A stretch of 64,000 nt of DNA, from positions 186,001 through 250,000 of the forward strand of contig NZ_PDLO01000004.1 in assembly GCF_002631205.1 (NCBI RefSeq). Direction: 5' to 3'. Below, in pieces: positions 8,553-18,500 of the stretch; within the stretch, counting starts at the first letter, position 1, and each line of letters opens with the position of its first letter. The notes under the pieces were generated by a model. That model searched no databases, was not told the origin of the DNA, and worked only from the letters and a program-made list of their open reading frames with translations. The stretch comes from Neolewinella marina. Its GTDB lineage: Bacteria; Bacteroidota; Bacteroidia; Chitinophagales; Saprospiraceae. Position numbers and translations under genes: made by a program.

Positions 8553-11144
8553 CTATTTCCCCTGCAGTTCCTCGAAGGTGTTCAGTCCGCAGCGCAGGAA
8601 GGCCTCGTAATCGTCCACGTCGGGGGTATAGGCTACCGGTGGATTGAGGGTTTGTCCGTCCGGGGAGACCAGCACGTAGTACGGCTGGGTAGCGTGCTGG
8701 AACACGCTCTGCTGGAAGTAGTGCCACTTCTCCCCCACCTGGTCGATGAGGATGCGGCGGCCGGAGCCGTCGAGGCGGGCCACTTCTTGCTGCTGGTCGG
8801 CGGGCAGTTCCTTGCGGTCGTCCACGTAGAGGCTGATCAGGACGTAATCTTCGGTCAGGATGTCGTTGATGCGGTCCTGGCTCCAGACGTTTTCCTCCAT
8901 CTTGCGACAGTTCACGCAGGTGTAGCCGGTGAAGTCCAGCATGACCGGCTTGTTCACCTCCCGGGCGTAGGCCAGTCCCGCGTCCAGGTCCTTGAAGCAG
9001 GTGATGCCCTGGGGGCAGTCGCAGGGGTTCAGGTAGCTGTAGCAGACCGGCGGGGCGATGCCGCTGAGGAGGTTCAGGGATTCGTAGCTGCCGGTTTCCT
9101 CATTTTTGGTAAAGCCGAAGGCCAGGTAGGCGGTGAAGAGTACACCGGCCACGGCGATGATGGCGGCTACCGGTCCCACCTTGCGGTTGCGGCTGTCGTG
9201 GGGGAAGCTGATCCACCCGAAGAGGTAGGCCGCGATGCCAAGCGAACAGAGCATCCAGATGAGCAGGAAGGGCTCGATGCGCAGCAGGTTCCAGTTGCCT
9301 ACCAGGTCGGCGTTGCTGAGGAACTTGAAGGCCAGGGCGATCTCCACGAAGCCCAGTACCACCTTCACGCTGTTGAGCCACCCGCCGGATTTCGGCATGC
9401 TGTTGAGCACCCCGGGGAAGGCGGCGAAGAGGGCGAAGGGCAGCCCCAGGGCCACCCCGAATCCTGCCATGCCCGCCGTCAGGGGCCAGGCGCCGTCGCT
9501 CACGGCCTCCACCAGGAGGCTGCCCAGGATGGGGCCCGTACAGGAGAAGCTGACCAGGGCCAGGGTGAGGGCCATGAAGAAGATGCCCACCACGCCTCCG
9601 ACGCCTTCAGCCTGGCTGGCGCGGTTGCTCCAGCTTTGCGGCAGCGTCAGCTCGTAAAAGCCGAAGAAGCTGCCCGCGAAGATGATGAAGACCACGAAGA
9701 AGACGAGGTTAAGCCATACGTTGCTCGCGATGCTGTTCAGGATGGAGGGGTCGATGCCGGCGATGAGGTGGAAGGGGGCGCTCAGCAGTACGTAGATCAG
9801 GAAGATGAAGAAGCCGTAGAGGGCGGCTTGTTTGATGCCTTCCGCCCGGCTGCCGCCGCTCTTGGTGAAGAAGCTCACCGTCAGGGGGATCATCGGGAAG
9901 ATACACGGCATGATGAGGGCAAAAAGGCCGCCCAGCAGTCCGAGGCCGAAGATGGCCCACAGCCCCTGCCCCTGGGTCACCGCTTCCCCAACGTTGCAGG
10001 CGGCCAGCGGCTCGGCGTTGAAGTTGTGGTCGCCGAAGGGCCTGACACTCGCCACCGCGCGGTCGTCGTCGCCGCCGCCAAGGGTGAAGTCGGTAGCGTC
10101 GCCGCTGATGCCGTCTACGGTCGCCAGGCCGGCCCCCGCGTCAAAGGTGAAGGGCACGTCGCGGGGCGGCAGGCACATTTCGTCGTTGCAGGTCTGGTAG
10201 GTGAGGTAGCCGGACACCGTGGCCCCGGGCTCCATCCGCACTACCTGGGAGTAGGTAACGGTGCCGCCGTCGACCTTGCTCACCTCGGCTTCCCAGGTGT
10301 TATCGTACTTCTTCTTGAGGGTGGCGGAGGTTTCGGTCACCGCCCCGATAGGTTCCACGCCGGCCCCGGCTTCCACCACCATTTCCGTGGGGATGGGGCC
10401 GATCTCGGGGTCGATGTCCTGGCTGTAGACCGTCCACTCCTCCGCCAGGGTGGCGATCATGGAGAGGCGGTAGCGGCTGCCCTCCAGTTCCTCCACGCGG
10501 AAGGTCCAGCTGACCGGCTCATCCTGGGTGGGGGGCGGCAGGGCGGATTCGTAGGTGCTCAGGATCTCTTCGGCCGGCAGGTTGGCCACGGGCGGGGGGG
10601 CGGTTTCTTTTTCCACCTCCATACCGTCGGCCTTGGGCCGGGGCACTGCCATCAGCTTCTCCTGCTTTGCTGCGGGCGCGGAACCCGCCGCCGGGCCAGG
10701 AGTGTAGGTGAAGGGCTCCGTGGTGGGCGGCAGGCACTGGGTATCGTCGCAGCACATGTACTCGACTTCCCCGGTGATGGGCACCCCGTACTTCAGTATC
10801 CGGACGGTCTGGCGGAATACGGCGGGTTTGTCGCTCAGGTACTTGATCACGTTGACACCGAAGAGCTCGTCCATGCCCTCCTTCTTGTGGCCGCTTTCCT
10901 TCACTTCGCCAACCCGCTCGTAGTGGTCGCCCTCGTCCCAGTAAAAGGTGGTGGGCACGGGACCTCCCTCGTCGGTGAACTGGCTGTAGATCGCCCAGTC
11001 GGTTTCCGCCCGTGCGGTGGCGATGAGTTCGTAGCGGTCACCCTCCAGGTGGCGCTCCTCGAAGGTCCAGGAAATGGGACTGGCGAACTGGGCGGTCAGC
11101 GCAAGCGAGAAAAAGCTGAAGATCAGGGTGAGCCGTGCGGCCAT
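8553..11144 (-). CDS. dsbD: DsbD-type thiol:disulfide interchange protein with duplicated N-terminal domain
   Basis: DsbD carries electrons from cytoplasmic thioredoxin across the inner membrane to periplasmic thiol proteins. The 863-residue protein starts with a signal peptide. Two copies of a DsbD alpha-like domain follow, opening PISWTFEERHLEGDRYEL (about residue 23) and PVSWTFRVEELEGSRYRL (about residue 208). About eight membrane helices contain the paired cysteines in ALIMPCIFPMIPL and VSFSCTGPILG. The C-terminal thioredoxin domain has Cys743-Val-Asn-Cys746. Canonical DsbD has one N-terminal domain, so the duplication is notable. It is followed on the same strand by sco. Confidence 0.9.
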   Translation of the reverse strand: MAARLTLIFSFFSLALTAQFASPISWTFEERHLEGDRYELIATARAETDWAIYSQFTDEGGPVPTTFYWDEGDHYERVGEVKESGHKKEGMDELFGVNVIKYLSDKPAVFRQTVRILKYGVPITGEVEYMCCDDTQCLPPTTEPFTYTPGPAAGSAPAAKQEKLMAVPRPKADGMEVEKETAPPPVANLPAEEILSTYESALPPPTQDEPVSWTFRVEELEGSRYRLSMIATLAEEWTVYSQDIDPEIGPIPTEMVVEAGAGVEPIGAVTETSATLKKKYDNTWEAEVSKVDGGTVTYSQVVRMEPGATVSGYLTYQTCNDEMCLPPRDVPFTFDAGAGLATVDGISGDATDFTLGGGDDDRAVASVRPFGDHNFNAEPLAACNVGEAVTQGQGLWAIFGLGLLGGLFALIMPCIFPMIPLTVSFFTKSGGSRAEGIKQAALYGFFIFLIYVLLSAPFHLIAGIDPSILNSIASNVWLNLVFFVVFIIFAGSFFGFYELTLPQSWSNRASQAEGVGGVVGIFFMALTLALVSFSCTGPILGSLLVEAVSDGAWPLTAGMAGFGVALGLPFALFAAFPGVLNSMPKSGGWLNSVKVVLGFVEIALAFKFLSNADLVGNWNLLRIEPFLLIWMLCSLGIAAYLFGWISFPHDSRNRKVGPVAAIIAVAGVLFTAYLAFGFTKNEETGSYESLNLLSGIAPPVCYSYLNPCDCPQGITCFKDLDAGLAYAREVNKPVMLDFTGYTCVNCRKMEENVWSQDRINDILTEDYVLISLYVDDRKELPADQQQEVARLDGSGRRILIDQVGEKWHYFQQSVFQHATQPYYVLVSPDGQTLNPPVAYTPDVDDYEAFLRCGLNTFEELQGK

Positions 11145-11296
11145 AGACAGTCGATTTACCGAAAGAGACGAAAAGTGGAAAAGATAACGCCCTTCCCGCG
11201 TCGGTAGTTATCTGCGGCCGCCGCAGCCTTCCGCTTACGGGTGGAATGGGCGGATTTATGGCGCAGATTTTACGCGGAAAAGACCTTCGCCCGGCC

Positions 11297-12016
11297 TCAG
11301 GCCAGCAGCAGGAACATGGCCGGCCGCTTCTGCAACTCCGCGCCGGTGGCAGAGGGATCGCCGCTTTTCCATTCCGCTACCGGTGCCGTATGGACCCATT
11401 CCGTCTCCGTCGTCAGGTCAGCGGCGACGGAAAAGAGCGTCCCGGGAGAAAGCGCCTCCACGGCCACTTCCACCGTAGCCTGGTTGCGGTAGGGTGCCTC
11501 GATCCACAGCTGGGTCTGCTTGTGGCGGCGGCTTTCCGCCTCCAGCCGTTTCAGGTCCTTGGCCAGCTGGGGGCGCTTCGGGCTCAGGTAGCCGTGGAAG
11601 GTGAAGGACTGCCCATTCAGTCCCGCGGCCATCAGGCTCAGCAGGATGGCGGAGGGGCCCACCAGGGGAACCACGCGGACGCCGTGGTGGTGGGCCAGCC
11701 GGATGAGGCGGGCACCGGGGTCGGCCACTCCGGGGGCGCCGGCGTCGGAGAGCAGGCCTACGTTCTGGCCGGCCAGCGCGGGTTCCAGGAGGGCGGGTAA
11801 TGCCTCGTCGGGCGTACGCTTGTTCAGTTCGTAGTAATGGCACTCCTGCAGCCGATGATCCAGGCCGACCTCCTTCAGGAAAGCCCGGGCCACCTTGCCG
11901 GTTTCCACCACGAAGTGCCGCAGCGGACGGATGGCCGCCAGCGTCCGGTCGGGAATGGTATCGATGGCCCCCGGCCCGAGGGTGGAGGGGATAAGGTAGA
12001 GGGTGCCGCTGCTCAT
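11297..12016 (-). CDS. RsmI-family SAM-dependent methyltransferase
   Basis: The 239-residue product belongs to the tetrapyrrole-methylase-fold RsmI family, which 2'-O-methylates C1402 of 16S rRNA. The N-terminus is GTLYLIPSTLGPG; LLSDAGAPGVADPGARL and VVPLVGPSAILLSLMAAGLN form the SAM and substrate sites. It is shorter than E. coli RsmI, as is the related Bacteroidota subgroup, so the exact target base is less certain. I chose ATG 12016, which lies 5 bp after the mqnC stop codon; the two genes are almost certainly co-transcribed. Confidence 0.8.
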   Translation of the reverse strand: MSSGTLYLIPSTLGPGAIDTIPDRTLAAIRPLRHFVVETGKVARAFLKEVGLDHRLQECHYYELNKRTPDEALPALLEPALAGQNVGLLSDAGAPGVADPGARLIRLAHHHGVRVVPLVGPSAILLSLMAAGLNGQSFTFHGYLSPKRPQLAKDLKRLEAESRRHKQTQLWIEAPYRNQATVEVAVEALSPGTLFSVAADLTTETEWVHTAPVAEWKSGDPSATGAELQKRPAMFLLLA

Positions 12017-12021
12017 AGGGG

Positions 12022-13164
12022 CTAATCTACGATCAGCCCGGCGGTGTCGAGTTGCTGCTGCTGTACGTTGGCGGGCAGTTCGCGGTATTCGTACTGCTGG
12101 GTACGCAGCTGGGGCCGGAAACCGGCCTCCCGGATCGCCTCCTGGATGCCGTCGGCCGTAAATCGCCAGCGGGCCCCGGCGGCGCTCACCACGTTCTCCT
12201 CGATCATGATGGAGCCGAAGTCGTTGGCCCCGGCGTGGAGGCACAGCTGGGCCACCTGCTTGCCCACGGTGAGCCAGCTGGCCTGGATGTTGACCACGTT
12301 GGGCAGCATGATGCGGCTCAGGGCGATCATGCGGATGTACTCGTCGCCGGTGACCGTGTTGCGGGCGCGCTTGATTTTCTTGAGGATGGTGTCCTCATCC
12401 TGAAAGGGCCAGGGGATGAAGGCCAGGAACCCCTTGGCCCCGGCGGGTTTCTCGCTTTGCACCTGCCGCATCCGGACCAGATGGTCCATCCGCTCCCAGT
12501 TCGTCTCGATGTGGCCGAACATCATGGTGGCCGAGGTGGTGATGTCGAGCTGGTGGGCGGCGCGCATCACGTCGAGCCACTCCTCGCCGCCGCACTTCCC
12601 CTTGGAGATCAGGCGGCGTACCCGGTCGCTGAGGATTTCGGCGCCGGCGCCGGGCAGACTGTCCAGTCCGGCAGCGTGCAATTCCTTCAGTACCTCGTAA
12701 TGGCTCATTCCTTCCAGCTTGGCCACGTGGGCGATCTCGGGCGGACCGAGGGCGTGCAGCTTCAGGTTCGGGTAGAGTTCCTTCAGTTTCCGGAAAAGGT
12801 CGGCGTAGTACTTCAGTCCCAGGTCGGGGTGGTGGCCGCCCTGCAGCAGCAGCTGCTCACCGCCGAAGGCGAAGGTTTCTTCGATCTTCTGCTGGTACTC
12901 CTCGATGCTGGTGATGTAGCTCTCGGCGTGGCCGGGCCGCCGGTAGAAGTTGCAAAACTTGCAGTTGGCGATGCAGACGTTGGTGGTGTTGCTGTTCCGG
13001 TCGATGATCCAGGTGACCGTCCGTTCGGGCACCGACTCAAACCGCAGGCGGTTGGCCACGTACATCAGTTCGGCGGTAGCGGCGTTTTCCAGCAGCCACA
13101 CCCCTTCCTCGGCGGTGAGCCACTCGCGGTTCAGACCCTTCTCCAGCAGTTCGGCAGTATTCAT
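12022..13164 (-). CDS. mqnC: Cyclic dehypoxanthinyl futalosine synthase
   Basis: MqnC is a radical-SAM enzyme that cyclises dehypoxanthinyl futalosine in the futalosine route to menaquinone. The 380-residue protein has the 4Fe-4S motif C-x3-C-x2-C (VCIANCKFCNF), LLQGGHHPDLGLKYY, LPGAGAEILSDRVRRLIS, ATMMFGHIETNWERMDHL, FIPWPFQDEDT and GANDFGSIMIEENVVSAAG, all diagnostic of MqnC rather than MqnE. ATG 13164 begins the family-like N-terminus; upstream in-frame sequence runs into the repeat region. It shows that this organism makes menaquinone from chorismate by the futalosine route. Confidence 0.93.
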   Translation of the reverse strand: MNTAELLEKGLNREWLTAEEGVWLLENAATAELMYVANRLRFESVPERTVTWIIDRNSNTTNVCIANCKFCNFYRRPGHAESYITSIEEYQQKIEETFAFGGEQLLLQGGHHPDLGLKYYADLFRKLKELYPNLKLHALGPPEIAHVAKLEGMSHYEVLKELHAAGLDSLPGAGAEILSDRVRRLISKGKCGGEEWLDVMRAAHQLDITTSATMMFGHIETNWERMDHLVRMRQVQSEKPAGAKGFLAFIPWPFQDEDTILKKIKRARNTVTGDEYIRMIALSRIMLPNVVNIQASWLTVGKQVAQLCLHAGANDFGSIMIEENVVSAAGARWRFTADGIQEAIREAGFRPQLRTQQYEYRELPANVQQQQLDTAGLIVD

Positions 13165-13257
13165 AGGGGGAAAACGGCTGAGGCTGAGGGTAGTTGCGGG
13201 GGAAGTTTCATTTTTCAGTGAAAGTTGAGGGTTGGTGGTGCTTCCTTCCCGATTTAG

Positions 13258-13558
13258 ACATCCGATGTTGTCCGCAGGGGCAGGAGCTTCCCGGAAAGCG
13301 TTTGACCAGCAAATACGCGGGATGTAGCCCGCATAGTGGCCGGGCAATGGGTGCGGGGTGGCCCAAATCTTCAATTTAGACATCCGATGTTGTCCGCAGG
13401 TCCAGGAGCTAGCCGGTCCAATTTCGACATCCGATGTTGTCCGCAGGCTCAGGAGTTGATCGGACAGGTTTTAGCCAGCATTTACGCGGGGTGTAGCCCG
13501 GTTGGAAGGCGACGAACAACTGCTGAGTGGCCCAAATCTTCATTTCAACATCCGATGT
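13258..13558. repeat. Cluster 1 of ACATCCGATGT palindromic repeats
   Basis: The near-palindrome ACATCCGATGT occurs at 13258, 13380, 13427 and 13548. The first three are followed by TGTCCGCAGG and a C/G-rich segment containing CAGGAG; the last by TGTCCAC. Two longer units (from 13258 and from 13427) also share ACGCGGGRTGTAGCCCG and, at their ends, GTGGCCCAAATCTTCA. The cluster sits in the 585-bp gap between mqnC and the SusC gene. Five more copies lie at 31534-31851 in the opposite orientation. No gene was seen in this gap. Confidence 0.85.
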
Positions 13559-13694
13559 TGTCCACTTAGTGACCCTATGGGTGGGGAAAACAAACGCACT
13601 CAATTCAATACGACCGCGGCCATTCTGAAATAAAATATCGGCGCTGCAACCCGACGCCCAATTTTACACCGGAATGATGTGTAACAAATTTCCA

Positions 13695-13702
13695 TATCTT
13701 TC
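13695..13702 (+). promoter_or_regulatory. Possible -7 element before the SusC gene
   Basis: TATCTTTC matches the Bacteroidota -7 consensus TAnnTTTG at all but the last base and lies 48 bp before the SusC start codon. No TTG was found at the expected distance upstream, so this is weak. Confidence 0.3.
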
Positions 13703-13749
13703 AGTGCTCTCGGACTTTATTGCAATTGCCACTCACTATCCATACGCAC

Positions 13750-16707
13750 ATGAAAACCCAGCTTCTCCTCTATGCGCTCCTCTTTAGCGCATATGCGACC
13801 GTCCAGGCGCAAACCATGGTTACCGGTACCGTAACCGATTCCGACAACCAACCCCTTACCGGCGTCACCGTCAGTATACCGGCCTCCGGCGCCGGCACCG
13901 TCACGGACATTGATGGTCGCTTCAGTTTGCCGGCGGAAATCGGCGACGTGCTGCGCTTTTCCTATATCGGGATGCAGTCGCGGGAAGTCGAAGTGGAAGG
14001 CGACGCCCCCCTCGACATTGTGATGGAAGAAGATGCCACCCAGCTCGATGAAGTCGTGGTTGTCGGCTACGGCACGAGTAAACGGTCGGATGTGACGGGG
14101 TCCATCGCTTCGGTCAGCGACAAGGATTTCAACAAGGGCGTGGTTGTCAACCCCGGCCAGCTGTTGCAGGGCAAGGTGGCGGGGGTGAACGTCACGGCGG
14201 CCAGCGGGGAGCCGGGCGCGACCCAGGACATCATCATCCGCGGGGTGGGCAGCCTTCGGTCGGGCACCACTCCCCTCTTCGTCGTGGACGGCTTCGCGCT
14301 GGATAACTCGGCCAACGGCGTACCGACCAATCCGCTCAACTTCATCAATCCGGCCGACATCGAAAGCATCGACGTCCTGAAGGACGCTTCCGCCGCGGCC
14401 ATCTACGGTGCGCGGGCGGCCAACGGAGTAATCGTAATCACCACGAAGAAGGGGCGGGCCGGGCAGTCCCAGATCAACGCCTCGGCGTCCACCGCGGTGA
14501 CCTCACTGGCGCGACAGATCGACGTGTTTTCCGCCGATGAGTTCCGCAGCGAGATCAGGGCCATCAACGGCATCCTCAACGATGGAGGCGCGAATACGAA
14601 CTGGCAGGATGCGCTGACCCGTACCGCCAATACCCACCGCGTCAACCTTTCCCTGAGCGGCGGGGCGGGCAGCGGCAGTTACTTCGCTTCCTTCTCCGCC
14701 GAGGACCAGGAGGGGCTGCTGCGCAACAACGACCTACAGCGGTACTCCGGACGGCTGAACCTGACCCAGCGGGCCCTGAACGACCGCCTGAACGTGGCCC
14801 TGAACTTCTCCGCCACCCGCTTCAACAACCGTCGGGCCAACTCCAATTCCGTAGTCACGGACATGCTCCAGCTCAACCCCACCTTCCCCAGCCAAACGGA
14901 CGGTGAACTGCCCGATCTGGTCGGCGACAACATCAACCCCCTCGTCCGGGAGCGCATCTACACCGACGCCTCCCTGAACAACCGTATCCTGGCCAATATC
15001 GCGCCCTCCCTGGAGATTATCGACGGACTGACCTACCGATTCAGCATCGGCGTAGACTACTCGGTCACCAACCGGGACGTGCAGTTCATGCCCTACCCCA
15101 GCATTGCCGACTTCGACCTGGGCAGCCTGGACAGCTACAATACCACGAACAGCAACACCCAAACCGAAAACACCCTCACCTACGAGTGGGACCGCGGGGC
15201 TCACGACGTATCCCTCCTGGCCGGGCACACCTACCAGCAGATCGAGGTGAGCCGGAAGGGTTTCTTCACCGCTGGGTTTCCGAATAACGGGGTAGAACCC
15301 CGCTACCAGGTTGGCGCGGCGAGCGAACCGACCCGGCAGTCCGCCTCCGCCACGATCAACGAGCTGCAGTCCTTCTTCGGACGGGTCAACTACGGCTTCG
15401 ACGACAAGTACCTCATCACCCTCACCATGCGGGCGGACGGCTCCTCCAAATTCGGGGCCAACAACAAATACGGCTACTTCCCTTCCGTGGCCCTGGGCTG
15501 GAACCTGACCAACGAAGACTTCCTGTCATCCAGCGAGGTGCTCACGATGCTGAAGCTGCGCGGCAGCTGGGGGCGGACGGGCAACCAGGAAATTCCCGCC
15601 AAGATCACCCAGGCCAGCTTCACGGAAAGCAACAGCGGCAACGATACCTATCCCCTCGATCCGAACGCTACCGACCTTAGCGGCTACCCCTACGGCTCCA
15701 TCTACACCCGCCTGGCCAACCCCGACATCCAGTGGGAAGTATCCACCCAGACCAACGTCGGACTGGATTTTGCCCTGTTCAACTACCGGCTGACCGGCAA
15801 CCTGGACGTCTTCAACAAGGTATCGGAGAACATCCTGCTCGAGGTGGCCCCCGTGGACCCGATCCAGCCCGTCGACAAGTTTTGGACGAACATTCCGAAT
15901 ATGGAAATCCAGAATACCGGGGTGGAACTGGCCCTGAATTACAGCAGCGACGAATCCCGGGCGTTCGTCTACGGTATCGGCGGCAACATCTCCGTCACCG
16001 GCAACGAAGTGCGCAACTCCCCCTACAGCATCCTGACCACCGGGGCGGTGATCGGGGCCGGACAGACCGGCGCTACGGTCAACGGCGTCCTAAATGGAGA
16101 ACCCATCGGCACCTTCTTCGTGCAGGACTTCCTGGGCATCGGGGAGGACGGGCTGAACGAATTCGCCGACCTCAACGGCGACGGTGAGATTCTGGATAAC
16201 GACCGCTTCGCCGCGGGCACCGCCCTGCCGACCTACATCTACGCCATGAACTTCGATTTCGCCTACCGCAATTTCGACCTGGGCATCAATTTCAACGGCG
16301 TCGGGGGGAACAAGATCTTTAACCACGTGGCCCTGTCCATCTTCAACAAGGGCAACCTCGCCAACTCCCTGAACACCACCGACCTGGCGGTACAGTACCC
16401 CAATGAGGACGTATCGAACTCCAACCGGGTGTCCACCCGCTACCTGGAAGATGGTGATTTCCTCCGGCTCAACAACGCCACCCTCGGCTACAACTTCGAT
16501 CTGGACCGCCTCGGCATCGGGCAGGCGGTGAGCAACCTCCGGCTGTCCATCACCGGGCAGAACCTGCTGCTCTTTACGGACTATTCCGGCTTCGACCCGG
16601 AGATCAACACCGGCAATTCCATCGGCGACATTCAGACCTTCGGCATCGATTACTTCAGCTACCCGAGGGGCCGCACCTTCCTCTTCTCCGTCGACGTCAC
16701 TTTCTAA
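13750..16707 (+). CDS. SusC/RagA-family TonB-dependent outer-membrane transporter
   Basis: The 985-residue protein is a SusC-like outer-membrane porin that imports a ligand captured by its SusD partner, powered by TonB. After a signal peptide there is a carboxypeptidase-regulatory-like domain (VTGTVTDSDNQPLTGVTVSI). The TonB-box/plug region contains LDEVVVVGYGTSKRSDVTGS, LLQGKVAGVNVT, IIIRGVGSL and ASAAAIYGARAANGVIVITT. The rest is a beta-barrel ending in VDVTF, a typical C-terminal aromatic. ATG 13750 places the signal peptide correctly. SusD follows after 19 bp, then a phosphatase fusion, suggesting a phosphate-ester ligand rather than a polysaccharide; that is inference. Confidence 0.95.
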   Translation: MKTQLLLYALLFSAYATVQAQTMVTGTVTDSDNQPLTGVTVSIPASGAGTVTDIDGRFSLPAEIGDVLRFSYIGMQSREVEVEGDAPLDIVMEEDATQLDEVVVVGYGTSKRSDVTGSIASVSDKDFNKGVVVNPGQLLQGKVAGVNVTAASGEPGATQDIIIRGVGSLRSGTTPLFVVDGFALDNSANGVPTNPLNFINPADIESIDVLKDASAAAIYGARAANGVIVITTKKGRAGQSQINASASTAVTSLARQIDVFSADEFRSEIRAINGILNDGGANTNWQDALTRTANTHRVNLSLSGGAGSGSYFASFSAEDQEGLLRNNDLQRYSGRLNLTQRALNDRLNVALNFSATRFNNRRANSNSVVTDMLQLNPTFPSQTDGELPDLVGDNINPLVRERIYTDASLNNRILANIAPSLEIIDGLTYRFSIGVDYSVTNRDVQFMPYPSIADFDLGSLDSYNTTNSNTQTENTLTYEWDRGAHDVSLLAGHTYQQIEVSRKGFFTAGFPNNGVEPRYQVGAASEPTRQSASATINELQSFFGRVNYGFDDKYLITLTMRADGSSKFGANNKYGYFPSVALGWNLTNEDFLSSSEVLTMLKLRGSWGRTGNQEIPAKITQASFTESNSGNDTYPLDPNATDLSGYPYGSIYTRLANPDIQWEVSTQTNVGLDFALFNYRLTGNLDVFNKVSENILLEVAPVDPIQPVDKFWTNIPNMEIQNTGVELALNYSSDESRAFVYGIGGNISVTGNEVRNSPYSILTTGAVIGAGQTGATVNGVLNGEPIGTFFVQDFLGIGEDGLNEFADLNGDGEILDNDRFAAGTALPTYIYAMNFDFAYRNFDLGINFNGVGGNKIFNHVALSIFNKGNLANSLNTTDLAVQYPNEDVSNSNRVSTRYLEDGDFLRLNNATLGYNFDLDRLGIGQAVSNLRLSITGQNLLLFTDYSGFDPEINTGNSIGDIQTFGIDYFSYPRGRTFLFSVDVTF

Positions 16708-16726
16708 CTCCCCCAAGCGCAACATC

Positions 16727-18472
16727 ATGAATACCCTCCGATACCCCCTGTTGATCGCCTTGCTGAGCATAATGAGCGGGTGCACCGACCTGAAGGAAGA
16801 AGTACTGGACGAATCCTTCACCGGCAGTGGCCTGGCGGAAACCATCAGCGGCGCCATCGCCCCGGCCTACGGGCAGGTTTCCTGGACCTGGCGGCACACC
16901 AATTATTACGGCCTCCAACTCATCGCCTCCGACGAAGCCATCCTCCCCCACCGGGGCGGTACCGACTGGTTCGACGGCGGCAAGTTCCTTGCCGTCCACA
17001 GCCACAACATCACCCCCACCAATGACCTGGTCAGCAGCTCCTGGAATGAGCTCACCCGCAACATTTCCCGTACCCTCACCGCCATCGAAACCCTGCGCCC
17101 GCTGGCCGAGATCGGCAACACCCAGGCCGAAAGCGCCCTGTACGAGATGATTGCCCTGCGCGGCTACCTGAACATGCTCATGCTGGACAGCTGGGGACTG
17201 GTCTTCAAAAAGGAAAGCTCGCTGGAGACCTCTGCGATCCTGCGCGGACAGGATGCGGTCGACTACATCGAGAGTGAATTCCTCTCCGTCGTTGACGTGA
17301 TCAATACGGACCTCGGCGCGGGCCGCATGACGCAAACCGCCGTCCTTGGATTCCTGGCCCGCCTGCACCTCAACGCCGCCGTGTACCGCGATCCCTACGG
17401 CACGCCGGACTTCAGGGATGAGGACCTGAACAAGGTCATCGAATACACCAGCAACGTGATCAATTCCGGCCTCTACGACCTCTCCCCGGAATACTTCGAG
17501 CTCTTCAACGACGAAAACAACACCAACAAGGAGCTGATCTTCGCCCTCGACCAGCGCGGCGTCCTGCAACGGGAGCACAGCCGCTGGACGTACTGGTCGC
17601 TGGCCGGTTCCCTGTGGGGCCGCCCCGAATTCCCCAGCTCCGACGGCACCGACGGACCGGCCATTACCCCCGACTTCTACCGGACCTGGGAGGCCGCCTA
17701 CGCGGTGGACCCGGCCGAAGCCGACGCCCGCTTCTATATGCAGAACCAGAAAATCCCGGAGGAACTGCGCGACCTGACCGGCGTTTCACCAGCCAACGAC
17801 GAAAACCACTACTACTGCACCACGCCGGAAGAATACGAGTTCGACCGGGGGATCATTCGCGGGGTGATCTGGGGGCCGCGCAAGGACGACAATGGTGCCT
17901 TCCTGCGCTGCGACGGCAATGAGAACGTCTACCGCATCTACCCCGTAATCCAGATCAAGGGCAACGGCCCCGACCGCGACGTGGCCTACGTGAACCACGA
18001 ACTGCAAATCGACTACAGCAATGAGGGCCGGCTCCACTCCAAGGGGTACCGTGTTTCCAAGTACCAGTTCAGCCGCACCTCCCCCAACGCCAACAACTTC
18101 AGCAGCATCGACATCGTGCTCATGCGCCTGGCGGAGATGTACCTGATGCGGGCCGAAGCCCAGCTGCGGATGGGCAACACCGACGGTGCCCTGGCGGACG
18201 TCAATACCGTCAGGACGTCCCGTACGGCCCGCGAACCGGTACCGGCGGCCCTCTCCTCCATCGACCTCGACATCCTCTTCCGGGAACTCGGGTTCGAGTT
18301 CTACTGGGAGGGCCTGCGCCGCACGAACCAGATCCGCTTCGGGCGCTACGAGGACAGCTGGACTGAAAAGACCGACAGCGACCCCATGAACCGCTTGTTC
18401 CCCATCCCCCAGTCGGCCATCGACGGCGCGTCCAACACCCCCGGCTACCTGACCCAGAACCCCGGCTACTAA
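16727..18472 (+). CDS. SusD/RagB-family nutrient-binding lipoprotein
   Basis: SusD-like proteins form the lid of the SusC barrel and bind the substrate at the cell surface. The 581-residue protein has a lipoprotein signal (LLSIMSGC, Cys19) and a TPR-rich helical fold. Family segments include YEMIALRGYLNMLMLDSWG, FLARLHLNAAVYRD and the C-terminal DIVLMRLAEMYLMRAEAQLR with ELGFEFYWEGLRRTNQIRFG and LFPIPQSAID. The SusC gene precedes it by 19 bp and the phosphatase fusion follows 28 bp later, so all three look like one transcript. Confidence 0.95.
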   Translation: MNTLRYPLLIALLSIMSGCTDLKEEVLDESFTGSGLAETISGAIAPAYGQVSWTWRHTNYYGLQLIASDEAILPHRGGTDWFDGGKFLAVHSHNITPTNDLVSSSWNELTRNISRTLTAIETLRPLAEIGNTQAESALYEMIALRGYLNMLMLDSWGLVFKKESSLETSAILRGQDAVDYIESEFLSVVDVINTDLGAGRMTQTAVLGFLARLHLNAAVYRDPYGTPDFRDEDLNKVIEYTSNVINSGLYDLSPEYFELFNDENNTNKELIFALDQRGVLQREHSRWTYWSLAGSLWGRPEFPSSDGTDGPAITPDFYRTWEAAYAVDPAEADARFYMQNQKIPEELRDLTGVSPANDENHYYCTTPEEYEFDRGIIRGVIWGPRKDDNGAFLRCDGNENVYRIYPVIQIKGNGPDRDVAYVNHELQIDYSNEGRLHSKGYRVSKYQFSRTSPNANNFSSIDIVLMRLAEMYLMRAEAQLRMGNTDGALADVNTVRTSRTAREPVPAALSSIDLDILFRELGFEFYWEGLRRTNQIRFGRYEDSWTEKTDSDPMNRLFPIPQSAIDGASNTPGYLTQNPGY

Positions 18473-18500
18473 CTACTTTAGCGGGATACCGGCGACACCC

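Noticed and set aside
8388-11207. A 939-codon open frame on the plus strand opposite dsbD
   Set aside because: No family features; the minus strand encodes a clear DsbD with CxxC motifs in frame.
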